Below are positions 8,738 to 18,063 of a stretch of 64,000 bases of DNA, in pieces. Made by a program: the position numbers and the translations under genes. The stretch spans positions 124,001 through 188,000 of the forward strand of contig CAXUDB010000004.1 of NCBI GenBank assembly GCA_964249755.1, given 5' to 3'. The first letter of the stretch is position 1. Each line of letters starts with the position of its first letter. The notes beneath the pieces are model-generated. The model searched no databases, was not told the origin of the DNA, and saw only the letters and a list, made by a program, of their open reading frames with translations. The stretch comes from Ilyomonas sp964249755. Its GTDB lineage: Bacteria; Bacteroidota; Bacteroidia; Chitinophagales; Chitinophagaceae.

Positions 8738-8928
8738 CTTTTAGCTCGCCTTGCTTTTCATGGGTACAATAAATCCTTGCAAGCGGTTCTAAAGTCGCCA
8801 TCAGCTATCACAAACCATCGCAGATACTTCATCTACAGTCAGCGAATCGTCTTTTATTATTGTTTCTACCCACAAAACAGGCAAGCTGCAAAAGGTCAGG
8901 TAACAGAGTCCGCACATTCGTCAGTCAG

Positions 8929-10152
8929 TCACTTCATGCCCTTCAATACTTCCTCTGTTACATCAGGATAAACAGCAATGTAATGGCTCACCACTTTCAC
9001 CTTATCACTAGCAGCATTGCCGGATGTGTGCAGCACAATTTTACGGGAAGATTGCAACGGCATGTGGCAGGTAATGCAGTTGGCAGCTATCATCTGCACC
9101 TCTTCGTCCGTTTCTTTTGGCAGCGATGGATGGGCTACTGCTTTATGGCAATTTATGCAACGTAGGTTAAATACCTGGGGCTCACTGCGCTCATTGGTAT
9201 GCGCTTCGTGGCAAGTGGTGCAGGTTAAGGTTTTGCTGCGAAGAAAACACTGGCTGGCAGAAAGCAGTTGCGGCTGGCTGCCATGCACATCAAACGGGTT
9301 GCTGTTGGCAAAACCCGGCAGCATAAAGCGGGCTAACGTATCGCCCGGTCGAAAACCGAACAAAGAACGAAGCCGCACATTGTTGTTACCCGAATGGCAT
9401 TGCGCGCACAAATCTGTTTTTTGTTGCCGGGAAAGAGAAGAGCAGGTGACCATATAAGCTGCCATTTTCTGGTCCGGGTTTTCGGTTTGGTATTTCACAT
9501 GGTTGGCGGCGGGGCCATGGCATCTTTCGCAGTCAATATTATAAATGATGGAGTTTTTATCCAGCCGGCTGGCATTGCTGTTGGGCGATGCTGTTGCCAA
9601 CGGCTTTATATACCCGCTATGGCATTCAAAGCAGCGGCTTTCTATCTGCCGGTTAAATTCGGTTTGGTGTCCGCTGTCATAGCCCGGGCTGTTTGTCCAG
9701 TTGTGCAGTTGGTTGCTGTAAGAAACCGGCAGTTGAAACAACTGGTTATCCTGCCAGTACAAATAGGTTTCGCCTTTTACAGAGCCAAATACAATGTTGA
9801 ACGGGCGGGCTTCTTTTTCTTTGCCATGCTCGTAATACACCTGGTAAAAGCGGCTGTTTCTTTTTTCCATCACCACTTTCGCAGAAGAGCTTATGACGAA
9901 CACATTAGAATCCTGCGCAAAACTGCCTTGTATCGTATTCTCTATAGCAGGGCCGGCTGAATGGAAGTGTGCTGTATGCGCATAAGAGTCCGAGATATTC
10001 GTGTGACATTTCAGGCAACTGGCAGAACCGGCGTAGGCATCGCCGCGGGGATCACCAGTGCCGCTTACATCCATGCACTGCGAAAAGAGAAACACGGCCA
10101 GGCAAATGGCGATGATGGCAATCCCTGTTTTGTTATGTTTCAGCAATGGCAA
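8929..10152 (-). CDS. Seven-heme c-type cytochrome lipoprotein
   Basis: A 407-residue periplasmic or surface electron-transfer protein. A lipoprotein signal (IAIIAICLAVFLFSQC) is followed by seven CxxCH heme c sites: CLKCH, CFECH, CERCH, CAQCH, CTTCH, CINCH and CITCH. The spacing and the GPAANHVKY, GPA and CHEAHT contexts resemble the cytochrome c554 / multiheme family. It could accept or donate electrons in an anaerobic or oxidative periplasmic pathway; the partner is not in the window. The start is uncertain: the first usable codon for an intact signal is TTG at 10152, and the first in-frame ATG lies after the lipobox cysteine. A TATATTTG box at 10187-10194 on this strand would suit the TTG start. 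Confidence 0.87.
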   Translation of the reverse strand: MPLLKHNKTGIAIIAICLAVFLFSQCMDVSGTGDPRGDAYAGSASCLKCHTNISDSYAHTAHFHSAGPAIENTIQGSFAQDSNVFVISSSAKVVMEKRNSRFYQVYYEHGKEKEARPFNIVFGSVKGETYLYWQDNQLFQLPVSYSNQLHNWTNSPGYDSGHQTEFNRQIESRCFECHSGYIKPLATASPNSNASRLDKNSIIYNIDCERCHGPAANHVKYQTENPDQKMAAYMVTCSSLSRQQKTDLCAQCHSGNNNVRLRSLFGFRPGDTLARFMLPGFANSNPFDVHGSQPQLLSASQCFLRSKTLTCTTCHEAHTNERSEPQVFNLRCINCHKAVAHPSLPKETDEEVQMIAANCITCHMPLQSSRKIVLHTSGNAASDKVKVVSHYIAVYPDVTEEVLKGMK

Positions 10153-10186
10153 AATTATGGTTGGCGGATAGCGGTGTCTGTTAACA

Positions 10187-10194
10187 CAAATATA
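10187..10194 (-). promoter_or_regulatory. Candidate -7 box of the multiheme cytochrome gene
   Basis: TATATTTG on the minus strand matches TAnnTTTG exactly, about 35 bases before the TTG start. A second similar string, TAATTTTG, overlaps the start codon itself and would be too close to allow the signal peptide to be translated. Confidence 0.4.
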
Positions 10195-10459
10195 GGCCTG
10201 CTGCCCTCAATTTGCCGTAGCTTACAACCCAAACCTCGCATTTCACTCCTGTTGTAGTTGCAATACCGGTTATAGCGCGTATGGGAAAACGGGATTATCA
10301 TAGAAGAGCAGGACTTTTTCTATAACCTGGATTTATTAACTCAGCTTGGCATATACTAACCGAATTGAGCGATAAAGTGTAAAGAGCCAATGCATAATCC
10401 ATAAAATGCCCTTCACAAACAATAAGAAGCGACTTCGATTTCTACAGAAATCCTGCTTT

Positions 10460-10520
10460 ACCCATTTTCCTTCCACACCCCGCTTATTCTGTGTTCATGC
10501 TTCCTGCTTCAACCACCGGG
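10460..10520 (-). pseudogene. Possible second, badly decayed 3' end of an A2M gene
   Basis: Seventeen bases at 10460-10476 are identical to 18077-18093 in the last codons of the intact A2M gene, and read GVEGKWVK on the minus strand as in that protein. Gapped similarity (GTGT.TCAT.C, TTC.GC, CCGG) continues to about 10520. There is no open frame. It could still be chance in a pyrimidine-rich stretch. The rest of 10195-10563 holds nothing that I can identify. Confidence 0.35.
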
Positions 10521-10563
10521 GTTTGATGTAAAAGAGCCTGATTTAAAGCAATAACATCATTAT

Positions 10564-10594
10564 AAAAGCTCCGCATTTTTGATGCGGAGCTTTT
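10564..10594 (-). terminator. Terminator of the T9SS protein gene at 10623-11930
   Basis: A perfect 13-bp stem (AAAAGCTCCGCAT / ATGCGGAGCTTTT) with a five-base loop lies 28 bases beyond the stop codon. It is symmetric and could work in both directions. Confidence 0.85.
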
Positions 10595-10622
10595 GTGTTT
10601 GCTTATTACAGTTAGCTCTATC

Positions 10623-11930
10623 TTATTGTTTTATTACTGTTGTCGTTTGGGTGATTCCTTGAAGGGTAACCTTTACAAAATAAGTACCCTGGCTCAAGCC
10701 CGCAATGTTCAGCGGCTGGCTGAGTGAGTAGTGGTTCCATTGCTGAAGCAGGCGACCCTTCGCATCATATAATGCTACTGCATCCGCCACTGTGGCATCC
10801 TTGCTGAAGAGCCGGATGTGGTTAACGGCAGGATTCGGATAAACAGATACTGTAAGTCCATTGCCATGCACAACAACAATACTTGATATAGTCTGCCCAC
10901 CACTTTTGTCCATCTCTTTAATTCGGTAATACACCGCAGCCGGTACACTGCCGTTGGTAAAGTTATTATCAACATAGGTGTACGCAGAACCGGATGAACC
11001 GCCCGTTGCTTTTACAGAAGCAACATCCTGAAAATCCCGACCGTTAAAACTGCGCTGAATGGTGAAATGATCGGTATTGATTTCCTGTGCCGTCGCCCAT
11101 TGCAAAGCCACTCCTTTATCCTGCAAAGCTGCTTTAAAAGACTGGAACGAAACGGGCAGCACAAAGTTTTTCAGATACGAAATGTCTCTTGAAGTAAATG
11201 TGCTGTCGAAGAAGGGAAAACCTAAAATACTTGTGGTAATACTTGTGGTTGCTGTAGCGTCAGTGAGCAGCGGTGCATGCGTGTCTGGCGTATAATACAA
11301 GTAGCTGACAACACGGATGTTTGTTTTTGTAGAACTAAGAAGAGTATCGAGAGTAAAACTTACATTCTCGATATATTTCACCCGCAACACATTGTTGTAA
11401 CTTCTGCCCGGCAATACAAGCGTGCCATAGCCGTCGCCGGAAATGCTGTCGGTTCCGGTAAATGTAAAGTCATAGCCCGGTATCTTCTCGTTGATAGGGC
11501 CATTGAAAGTGCTGCCGTAAGCGAATGGATAGGGTAAATAAGTCCTTGCCGGGTCATATCTCAGAATGGTCGAGTCGTTCGTAGCAGTACCGTTTTGAAG
11601 CAAAGCAGCGGTAGTGGAATTGAAATAAATGTACACAGAATCGCCCAGCGTTTTGATGACCAGATTGCTGCCCGGAAACGAATCGGCAAAAGGCGTTTGA
11701 GAAGGCAGCACTGCTTGGAAAGCAATAATTCCACCGCTATCCACTATGTTGGCATAATTCCAGGTTTGGTTGGCGCCACCGGCAAAACTGCCGATGCCTG
11801 TTGTGGCGGCACTCTGGCTGATATAGCTGTCTCCTGGTTTGGGAGAGGCATTAGCAGCGGTTAGCGTTGGCTGTGCGGAGACTTTAATTAGTAAAGAGGA
11901 AGTGAACAGGAAGAGTAAAACTTTTTTCAT
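10623..11930 (-). CDS. Secreted protein with T9SS sorting domain, function unknown
   Basis: A 435-residue protein with signal MKKVLLFLFTSSLLIKVSAQ. Residues about 20-255 form a beta-rich domain that I do not recognise (QTWNYANIVDSGG, ILRYDPARTYLPYPFAYG). From LPVSFQSFKAAL (about 256) there is a fibronectin-like module with the QWATAQEINTDHFTIQRS signature. The closely similar QWSTANEVNTSYFIVERS occurs in the T9SS protein at 36244. The end (VSVYPNPAVNHIRLF to TTTVIKQ) is a T9SS type A sorting domain. It is probably a surface protein. The gene stands alone, with its own terminator. Confidence 0.82.
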   Translation of the reverse strand: MKKVLLFLFTSSLLIKVSAQPTLTAANASPKPGDSYISQSAATTGIGSFAGGANQTWNYANIVDSGGIIAFQAVLPSQTPFADSFPGSNLVIKTLGDSVYIYFNSTTAALLQNGTATNDSTILRYDPARTYLPYPFAYGSTFNGPINEKIPGYDFTFTGTDSISGDGYGTLVLPGRSYNNVLRVKYIENVSFTLDTLLSSTKTNIRVVSYLYYTPDTHAPLLTDATATTSITTSILGFPFFDSTFTSRDISYLKNFVLPVSFQSFKAALQDKGVALQWATAQEINTDHFTIQRSFNGRDFQDVASVKATGGSSGSAYTYVDNNFTNGSVPAAVYYRIKEMDKSGGQTISSIVVVHGNGLTVSVYPNPAVNHIRLFSKDATVADAVALYDAKGRLLQQWNHYSLSQPLNIAGLSQGTYFVKVTLQGITQTTTVIKQ

Positions 11931-12182
11931 AGAAGGATTTTTATAAAATAAAGATAAGCGCTATCAAAATAAAGAGTATATGCAATTATAAAAAAAGCAA
12001 AAATGATTGCGCGAATGGCATCAAAGAAGAAACGAATATAGAAGCGGTAATTCTGTGTGTTGAATGGTTGCCGCATGTGCCGGACAATGATTCGGTTTTG
12101 CAAATTTTCTGCTCTTAAAGCACACTCGATGTCTCGTATAAACGATAAGAATTGTTACAAAAGGAAAATCCTATCACTTCTA
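11931..12182. other. AT-rich intergenic region upstream of the T9SS protein gene
   Basis: This should contain the promoter for the minus-strand gene ending at 11930. TATCTTTA, close to the -7 consensus, occurs about 20 bases upstream of its ATG. Nothing else is seen. Confidence 0.4.
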
Positions 12183-12212
12183 AAAAAGGGTCTGATATGT
12201 CAGACCCTTTTT
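12183..12212 (-). terminator. Terminator downstream of the A2M fossil and the FN3 lipoprotein gene
   Basis: A perfect 13-bp stem (AAAAAGGGTCTGA / TCAGACCCTTTTT) with a four-base loop. It sits in the same relative place as the terminator of the intact A2M gene at 17990, so it was probably inherited with the decayed copy and may now serve the lipoprotein gene at 12487-13203. Confidence 0.8.
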
Positions 12213-12237
12213 ATTTCAAGCTACATCATACATCTCA

Positions 12238-12440
12238 TCACTCCACCTTCACCCATTTCCCTTCCACGCTGCCATATGGTTGTATATCTTTTCTGCCTAT
12301 AAACCCGGCGATAAATACGTGCCCGCACAGGCTGTATTTAACTATACATAATAGATAAGCGTCTCGCTGCTGCCTACGTTAAAAAAGATATACCTGTTAT
12401 CTCTAAGGTCTATACAATTCGCCGGCTGATAATATAAAGA
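12238..12440 (-). pseudogene. Decayed 3' end of an alpha-2-macroglobulin gene
   Basis: On the minus strand this stretch aligns with the last 65 or so codons of the intact A2M gene at 18064-23616. RDNRYIFFNVGSSETLIYYV corresponds to RDDRVYHYFNLGSSETLTYY, followed by LNTACAGTYLSPG for LNAAYTGTYFWPG and, after a frameshift, SVEGKWVKVE then TGA. Two in-frame TAG codons and one frameshift make it non-functional. No start, signal or body of the gene remains; the alignment fades at about 12440, shortly before the stop codon of the lipoprotein gene at 12487. Confidence 0.85.
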
Positions 12441-12486
12441 ACTAAAATTAACAGCAAACAGCAAATCACATTCAGTTTTTATTTTT

Positions 12487-13203
12487 CTATTGAACAACAA
12501 AAGAACTTATGCCAGAACTCGAATTATTGCCAACACTGTCAGTTGTTACAACACGCCAATAATAAGTTGTTCCGGGGGTCAGAGACACAGAAGTCGTATC
12601 AGTTGACACTAAGGGAACTACTGTGGTGGATGCATCTTTATTGTCTAAGTAAATGGCATAAGAGGCAATATCGTTATCAACATCAGTTGCTTTCCACTGC
12701 AACACCACGTTCGTCTGCATCCCTCCCGAATTAATAACGGAATTTGCCGAAGGCGCGATAAGAGTAGCCGGGAAAGGAGCATAACTGCTTGTGGGGTTAC
12801 CAGCTACATAAAATTTCCATACTTCACTTTGTGTAGTGACGGTGGTTTTACTCGATTTGGACACCACGTACCATGAATAAGGCTGACCTATACTGAGCAC
12901 AATATCTTTTGTGGTGGCTGACACCGGATAGGTAGTTTGTTTCGTGCTGCTTAGGTTTTTCACAACAAGATCATACGTTTCAGCATTAGTGGCTGCCTGC
13001 CAAGAAAATGTAATGGTTGCATTATTAGCATCTGTAGATACACCGCTTGTACAAGCTTCATTGTTCGCCGGTAAGGTTAAGGTAGAAGCTGCCGGCGTAT
13101 AAACTGGCGGTGGTGGGTTTTCATTTCCACCGTCCGAATCACCTTTACTGCAGGAGGTGAAAAAAATGAAAAGTGTCAGGATGGTATAAAAAGATATTTT
13201 CAT
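12487..13203 (-). CDS. Lipoprotein with two fibronectin type III-like domains
   Basis: A 238-residue lipoprotein: signal with lipobox FFTSC, an acidic and Pro-rich linker (SKGDSDGGNENPPPP), then two beta-sandwich units. The first has FSWQAATNAETYDLVVKN and PYSWYVVSKS; the second has LQWKATDVDNDIASYAIYLD and TTYYWRVVTTD. Both show the W and YxW pattern of FN3 or SusE-like folds. It is probably an outer-membrane-anchored binding protein. It starts 68 bases after the stop of the 1405-residue T9SS protein on the same strand, so the two may be cotranscribed. There is no sorting domain. Confidence 0.82.
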   Translation of the reverse strand: MKISFYTILTLFIFFTSCSKGDSDGGNENPPPPVYTPAASTLTLPANNEACTSGVSTDANNATITFSWQAATNAETYDLVVKNLSSTKQTTYPVSATTKDIVLSIGQPYSWYVVSKSSKTTVTTQSEVWKFYVAGNPTSSYAPFPATLIAPSANSVINSGGMQTNVVLQWKATDVDNDIASYAIYLDNKDASTTVVPLVSTDTTSVSLTPGTTYYWRVVTTDSVGNNSSSGISSFVVQ

Positions 13204-13271
13204 CAGCTTGTCTCTGGTAATATGTTATATAATGTAGCCTTACAGAAGAAGCCCGGCAGTGCAGCTTTTGT

Positions 13272-16200
13272 TTACTCTGTTTTTATGAGTTTCACGGATG
13301 CATTCCAAGTAGCTCCCTGAACACCCACTAAGTAAAAACCGTTTGTATAGCCAGATACATTCAAATGTACTGCTCTATCCGTTCCGACAGCGTAAGTTCG
13401 CTGGTTTGCTAATACTTTTCCATCAATGCTTAGCACTTCAATCTTAACCTGTGTATCCCTGCCGGGTATGTATAGGGTAGTTGTTGCCGTTGCCGGGTTA
13501 GGAATTAACCTGATGCCCGTTGAATCGGTAGGTATAAAAAAGGTTTTGGCAACACTGCCTTGACAGGCAAGAGGCGTCTGCACCGTCAGGGTATTTGCAC
13601 CTGCCTCCAAGGGCAGTGTAATATAAGAATCACTCGTTTGAAAGCGGCTGCCATTAAGGTCAATATTATAAACATCGCTGCCACCGAGTGTTACCGTCAC
13701 TAACGCGTTTTGCCCACCTGTGACAGGCGGAGCAAAATAAACCGATAGATCCTTTGGCTGCGTTATGTTCACCGTAAAACATTGCTGATAGTTTGGTAGG
13801 TTGTCAACCGTAATACATATTTGGTATACGTTTGCCGGCAAGCCATCCCGTTCATAACGGTTACCGGTAACCTGGGTGCTCTCTGCAAAGCCGGTTGCTG
13901 TTAAAGCAACAGTATAAGGCAAAGACTGGGCAAAGGTTATAATGATCTTACCATCATATTTGTTTCGGCAGGTATTGTTCACTGCCTGTACGGTATAATT
14001 GGTGTCGCTGATTACAGGCGGCAGGGTGGTTATTTTAGATTTATTCCGTAATACGGAAACCGCGAAAATGTATTCATTGTTATTAGTAACAATATCAGGC
14101 CTGCCATCTCCGTCAAGATCGCCGGTTATCGCAGAAATCGGGTCGGGTGTTGTAGCATAGCGGAGCCCGGTATTGAAAGATAGCCGTCCTGGAACACTGA
14201 CGTTTCTAAATACCGAGACACCATCTTTTTCTGGATTGTTAAGTGTAAGATCCAGTTTTCCATCCCCATCCATATCTTCTATTGAAATGTTTCCTGTAAA
14301 ATTATCACCGGGACTGAAGTTAAGATAAGGATCGAAAGAAAGATTCCTGATACTACTGGTATTTCTCAATATGGTAAACGCATTTTTATAAGCTAAGCCG
14401 ATAGTAAGGTCCGGCTTCCCGTCCCCATCCAGGTCGCCGATAGATATACAGCCTGGAAGCGAGCCACTGCCCGTTAGAGGATCTATTAAGAACGCAGACG
14501 ACGGTGCAAATGAAAAGCTTCGGTTCACTCCTGTATTACGCAGTACCACTATACCCGAATAACTTTGCACCACTGAAATGTCGGGTTTTCCGTCGCCATC
14601 TATATCGCCGATTGCAACGCCTCCCGACAAATTGTTATTGCCGAATGAAACTCTGACTGGCGCAGCAAAAGCAATCGTATCCGGTGTGCTGATATTACCA
14701 TATACATCTATTGAATGATTGTCTGTGTTTGCAACAACCATGTCGGGTTTGCCATCTCCGTTCAAGTCTCCCGTTACTATATTTTCGGGATGGAGAACAC
14801 TGGGTAAATACATCGCTTTTGCAAAGGAAATATGACCAGTATCAGGACTTATATTTCTTAAAATGGTAAGTATCTGGCTGGCTACCAGTAAATCCGGTTT
14901 GCCATCTCCATCCAAATCGCATGGTGTAACGTGGAGGGGAAAGTACTGGGTAGGAAGATTTATCAGTTTATCAAATGAAATGATTCCCGGCGAGCACAGA
15001 TTTCTCAGCACACTGATATTGGTACCAGTGCCCATGTTGTTTGCCAGGTCAGGTCTTCCGTCACCGTCAAAATCTGCAATTGCGATGTTTCCTTTGTAAT
15101 AACCATCCGACGGAAAATCTTTTTTTACATCAAACGAACTGTCAGATAAGCTTCTGATAGCAGTAAGCGAGGTTACGGTAAAAGGTTGTAAAGAGTAAGC
15201 GCTGAGATTGTTTACGGTTACAGAAACAGGCTGATAATTGGCTCCGTATGGCACCAAAACGGTAAGTCGTGTAGCCGTAGCTGAAGTAACGGTGGCTCTC
15301 ACACTGCCAAAATAAACAATGTTTTGAGAAGACACAGGGCTAAAATAAGTGCCGGTGATGGTAACCATTGTGCCTACAGACCCGCTTGCAGGAGAAAGAG
15401 AACTAACGGTGGGTGGCGGAAGAATGGTAAAACCATTAATACTGCCACTGCCAAATAGAGTGGTCACGGATACACTGCCGGAGATACTGAATCCTACTAC
15501 GGCATCAATTTCACTGTCGGAAACAACAGTAAACGAGTTGGCTGTCGTATCGCCGAATTGTACGGACGTGGTTCCGTAAAAATGGGTTCCATATATTTTA
15601 ATTGGCGTGCCCGGTGTACCGCTAAAAGATGATAAGGTATTGATGGCAGGCGCCGGTGGAGGAATGTAAGTAAAACCGCTTGCCTGCCCTGTCCCGGATG
15701 GGCGGGTCACTTTTGCCGTCCCGGAGGCACCCAGCCATACAGTAGCTTTAATAATGGTATCTGAAACAACTGTAAATGAGGTAACAGCAGTATCGCCGAA
15801 CTTAACAGCCGTTGTGCCGGTAAAATTACGCCCCTTGATTGTTACTACATCTCCCAACGTAGCTGAAGCCGGGCTAAAGGAAGTAATAACGGGCGGAGGG
15901 ATATAGATAAACGGACCTGCTGTTGCACTGCCGCCGGGCGTAGTGACAATGATATTTCCCGAAGCGCCGTTTCCAACAATCACATTCAGCAGGGTAGATG
16001 AAATAACATACACCGTACTCACTGGTACGCCGCCAATAGTAACGGTAGGAACGGTTTCATTCACATAAAAGTTAGTTCCTATAATGGCTATAAAATCTCC
16101 GGTAGCACCCGATGTGGGGGAGAAAGAAGTAATGGCAGGTGGCGGTAGTGGCGGAACCACCGGCATAAAGTAAGCATACGAGGTTGCCGTATCGCTGTTG

Positions 16201-17489
16201 GTGCCGTTGGAAACGATCAGCGTTATCTCATCCTGCAGGCTTTCCGGATTGTGAGTATAGGAGCTGTTGTAAGAAGTGCTTATCTGCACCCCGTTCACAA
16301 ACCACTGGTAAGTATAGCCGGTGGCAGAGTAATTGGTCAGCGTTACTTTTCCGGTAATGCCAAGCCCTGTTGTATCAGCATACAGGTATGCTTTTGGCAA
16401 CGGGGTGCCGCCGGCATTGGTACTCATCTCCAGCAAAGTAACTCCCGCCCAACCCACCCAAAGCTGGCTGCTGCCTATTAACTGGATGTCGTTGTCTGAA
16501 AAAGAGGAAGCGGTAATATTATTATCTCGCTGTAAAGGCTCCCATACTGCTCCTCCGTTCCTTGTTTTATAAACCGTGTTTCCGCCATCTGCAGCATAGC
16601 CGGTATTTTCGTCAATGAATTTCACGCGCGTAGCCGGAAAAGGATTAGCTGCTGTATTGTTCAGTTGAGTCCAGTTGGCGCCGCCATTCATTGTTTTATA
16701 AAAATAACCTGTGCCGTTATCCACCATCAATATCCAGCCGGTATTGGCATTTAAAAAATATACAGATCTAAGTCTTGCATAGCTGCTGGGGGAGGGCAGC
16801 GGTACCGTTTGCCAGCTACTCCCGCCATTCACTGTTTTTTGCAGTTTGCTGGGGGCATCAGAATAAGTGGCGCCGGCAAATAGGTAGTTCGCATCCAGCG
16901 CCTGCACATAATTGTAGTAACTGTGTAAACTGGTATATATAACAGACCATGTTAATCCCTTGTCGTTTGTTTTTAGAATACGGTCTTCATCCACTGCAAA
17001 ACCAGCGTTGCTGTTCGGCACAAAATCCATATCTGCCACTCCATTGGTTATAGATACCTGTTGCGGGTTAATCTGCGATTGAAAAACAAGTTTGAAAGTA
17101 TTTCCTCCATCCATAGAATACAGGATGGCAGGGATGGCTCCATAGTTTCCATACGCGATAAGCGTGTTCCGGTCGAAAGCCTTTATGCCCATAATGTCAA
17201 ATCCAAACGTAAGATTTACACTGTAACCGTTATAATCTACATTATTGAGTGTAATGGTTTTTTTTGCAAACGTTTTCCCGCTGTCAGCCGTAAATCCAAT
17301 CCAGTCCGAAAAGCCTGTAAAACCTTGGGAAGGCGAATAAAAGCTTAACTTGCAAAGACGATTGGATGTTTGGGTGGTATCCAGATAAATTTTGCGCATC
17401 TGGGCAGAGGAAGTGAATAAGCAGAAAACGGTTGCCACAACCAGCAGCAATATGTATCTCATAACTGTAGCCATTCTATTTGAACTCAT
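13272..17489 (-). CDS. Giant secreted adhesin-like protein: YCF48 propeller, four IPT/TIG, seven FG-GAP repeats, T9SS domain
   Basis: A 1405-residue multidomain surface protein. After a signal peptide ending near TSSAQ come, in order: a YCF48/BNR-type propeller at about 30-355 with five N-G-G or D-G-G/K-G repeats (YSMDGGNTF, KTNDKGLTW, KTVNGGSSW, KTMNGGANW, KTRNGGAVW); a PKD-like stretch with an IsTsYNSSYT pattern; four IPT/TIG domains at about 450-790, each opening with a PxITSFSPxSGxxG-type motif and separated by PPP linkers; and seven FG-GAP/VCBS calcium-binding motifs at about 810-1150 (DFDGDGRPD, DLDGDGKPD, DLNGDGKPD, DIDGDGKPD and others). Further beta domains and a T9SS sorting domain (IRLIPNPATATTTLYIPG to SVKLIKTE) end the protein. 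A carbohydrate- or surface-binding role is inferred. Confidence 0.88.
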   Translation of the reverse strand: MSSNRMATVMRYILLLVVATVFCLFTSSAQMRKIYLDTTQTSNRLCKLSFYSPSQGFTGFSDWIGFTADSGKTFAKKTITLNNVDYNGYSVNLTFGFDIMGIKAFDRNTLIAYGNYGAIPAILYSMDGGNTFKLVFQSQINPQQVSITNGVADMDFVPNSNAGFAVDEDRILKTNDKGLTWSVIYTSLHSYYNYVQALDANYLFAGATYSDAPSKLQKTVNGGSSWQTVPLPSPSSYARLRSVYFLNANTGWILMVDNGTGYFYKTMNGGANWTQLNNTAANPFPATRVKFIDENTGYAADGGNTVYKTRNGGAVWEPLQRDNNITASSFSDNDIQLIGSSQLWVGWAGVTLLEMSTNAGGTPLPKAYLYADTTGLGITGKVTLTNYSATGYTYQWFVNGVQISTSYNSSYTHNPESLQDEITLIVSNGTNSDTATSYAYFMPVVPPLPPPAITSFSPTSGATGDFIAIIGTNFYVNETVPTVTIGGVPVSTVYVISSTLLNVIVGNGASGNIIVTTPGGSATAGPFIYIPPPVITSFSPASATLGDVVTIKGRNFTGTTAVKFGDTAVTSFTVVSDTIIKATVWLGASGTAKVTRPSGTGQASGFTYIPPPAPAINTLSSFSGTPGTPIKIYGTHFYGTTSVQFGDTTANSFTVVSDSEIDAVVGFSISGSVSVTTLFGSGSINGFTILPPPTVSSLSPASGSVGTMVTITGTYFSPVSSQNIVYFGSVRATVTSATATRLTVLVPYGANYQPVSVTVNNLSAYSLQPFTVTSLTAIRSLSDSSFDVKKDFPSDGYYKGNIAIADFDGDGRPDLANNMGTGTNISVLRNLCSPGIISFDKLINLPTQYFPLHVTPCDLDGDGKPDLLVASQILTILRNISPDTGHISFAKAMYLPSVLHPENIVTGDLNGDGKPDMVVANTDNHSIDVYGNISTPDTIAFAAPVRVSFGNNNLSGGVAIGDIDGDGKPDISVVQSYSGIVVLRNTGVNRSFSFAPSSAFLIDPLTGSGSLPGCISIGDLDGDGKPDLTIGLAYKNAFTILRNTSSIRNLSFDPYLNFSPGDNFTGNISIEDMDGDGKLDLTLNNPEKDGVSVFRNVSVPGRLSFNTGLRYATTPDPISAITGDLDGDGRPDIVTNNNEYIFAVSVLRNKSKITTLPPVISDTNYTVQAVNNTCRNKYDGKIIITFAQSLPYTVALTATGFAESTQVTGNRYERDGLPANVYQICITVDNLPNYQQCFTVNITQPKDLSVYFAPPVTGGQNALVTVTLGGSDVYNIDLNGSRFQTSDSYITLPLEAGANTLTVQTPLACQGSVAKTFFIPTDSTGIRLIPNPATATTTLYIPGRDTQVKIEVLSIDGKVLANQRTYAVGTDRAVHLNVSGYTNGFYLVGVQGATWNASVKLIKTE

Positions 17490-17989
17490 TGCTCGGTGTT
17501 AAGTTTTGGATGATTTTGCGTAGATACGGAATTTATCTAAAACAAACTTCTGGTTTGCCATTCTATCATTTTTTATCCTAAAATTTATCCTGTTTTATTC
17601 GGGCCTGAAAGAAATGAAACCATATGCTCATGTCTGCCATTCCTGCACCCTTCCCAAACTTCCGGCTAATCTCTCTGATGACACCTTAAACCCGCATTAT
17701 TCTCATCCCAAAACTCACCATTCAACCCATCGGTCTACAGAATTGCAACCATCCAAAACAAGGTCATACATAAACCACCCAACAAAGCCCTCAACCTGCA
17801 TCACTCAAATTCTCAGGGCACAGATGCCATCCGTTATTACCATAGCCGCCAAAGTGCAACAAACGCATGTAGTGTATATTATACGTTCTTAATCTTTTTT
17901 CTGCTTTTCCATCATTACTTATTCCCCCGAAAGGGAAGAAAAAAGTAGCAGGTGTTTCTATCATAAACAAACTCAAACAACCCCAAAAA
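17490..17989. other. Intergenic region without a recognised gene
   Basis: It holds the promoter region of the giant T9SS protein gene at its left end. The rest is pyrimidine-rich on the plus strand. Open frames of 70-92 codons exist but have no motif, signal or initiation context that I can support. Confidence 0.4.
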
Positions 17990-18015
17990 GAAAAGGCGAT
18001 CACTAATCGCCTTTT
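17990..18015 (-). terminator. Terminator of the A2M gene
   Basis: GAAAAGGCGAT pairs with ATCGCCTTTTC around a five-base loop, about 50 bases past the stop codon. Confidence 0.8.
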
Positions 18016-18063
18016 CTTTTCATCTCATCATATCATTGTCCGTTAACTCACAACTCACTATTC

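Noticed and set aside
8624..8971. A 115-codon frame with seven-residue repeats across the 21-bp array
   Set aside because: The periodicity comes from the DNA repeat; the frame overlaps the end of the cytochrome gene and has no initiation signal.
12057..12302. An 81-codon plus-strand frame
   Set aside because: It runs through a terminator hairpin and the antisense of the A2M fossil; the peptide is cysteine-rich and unlike any family.
17614..18003. Open frames of 92 (plus) and 70 (minus) codons in the gap between the adhesin and A2M genes
   Set aside because: Low-complexity composition, no signal or domain, and overlap with the A2M terminator on the minus strand.
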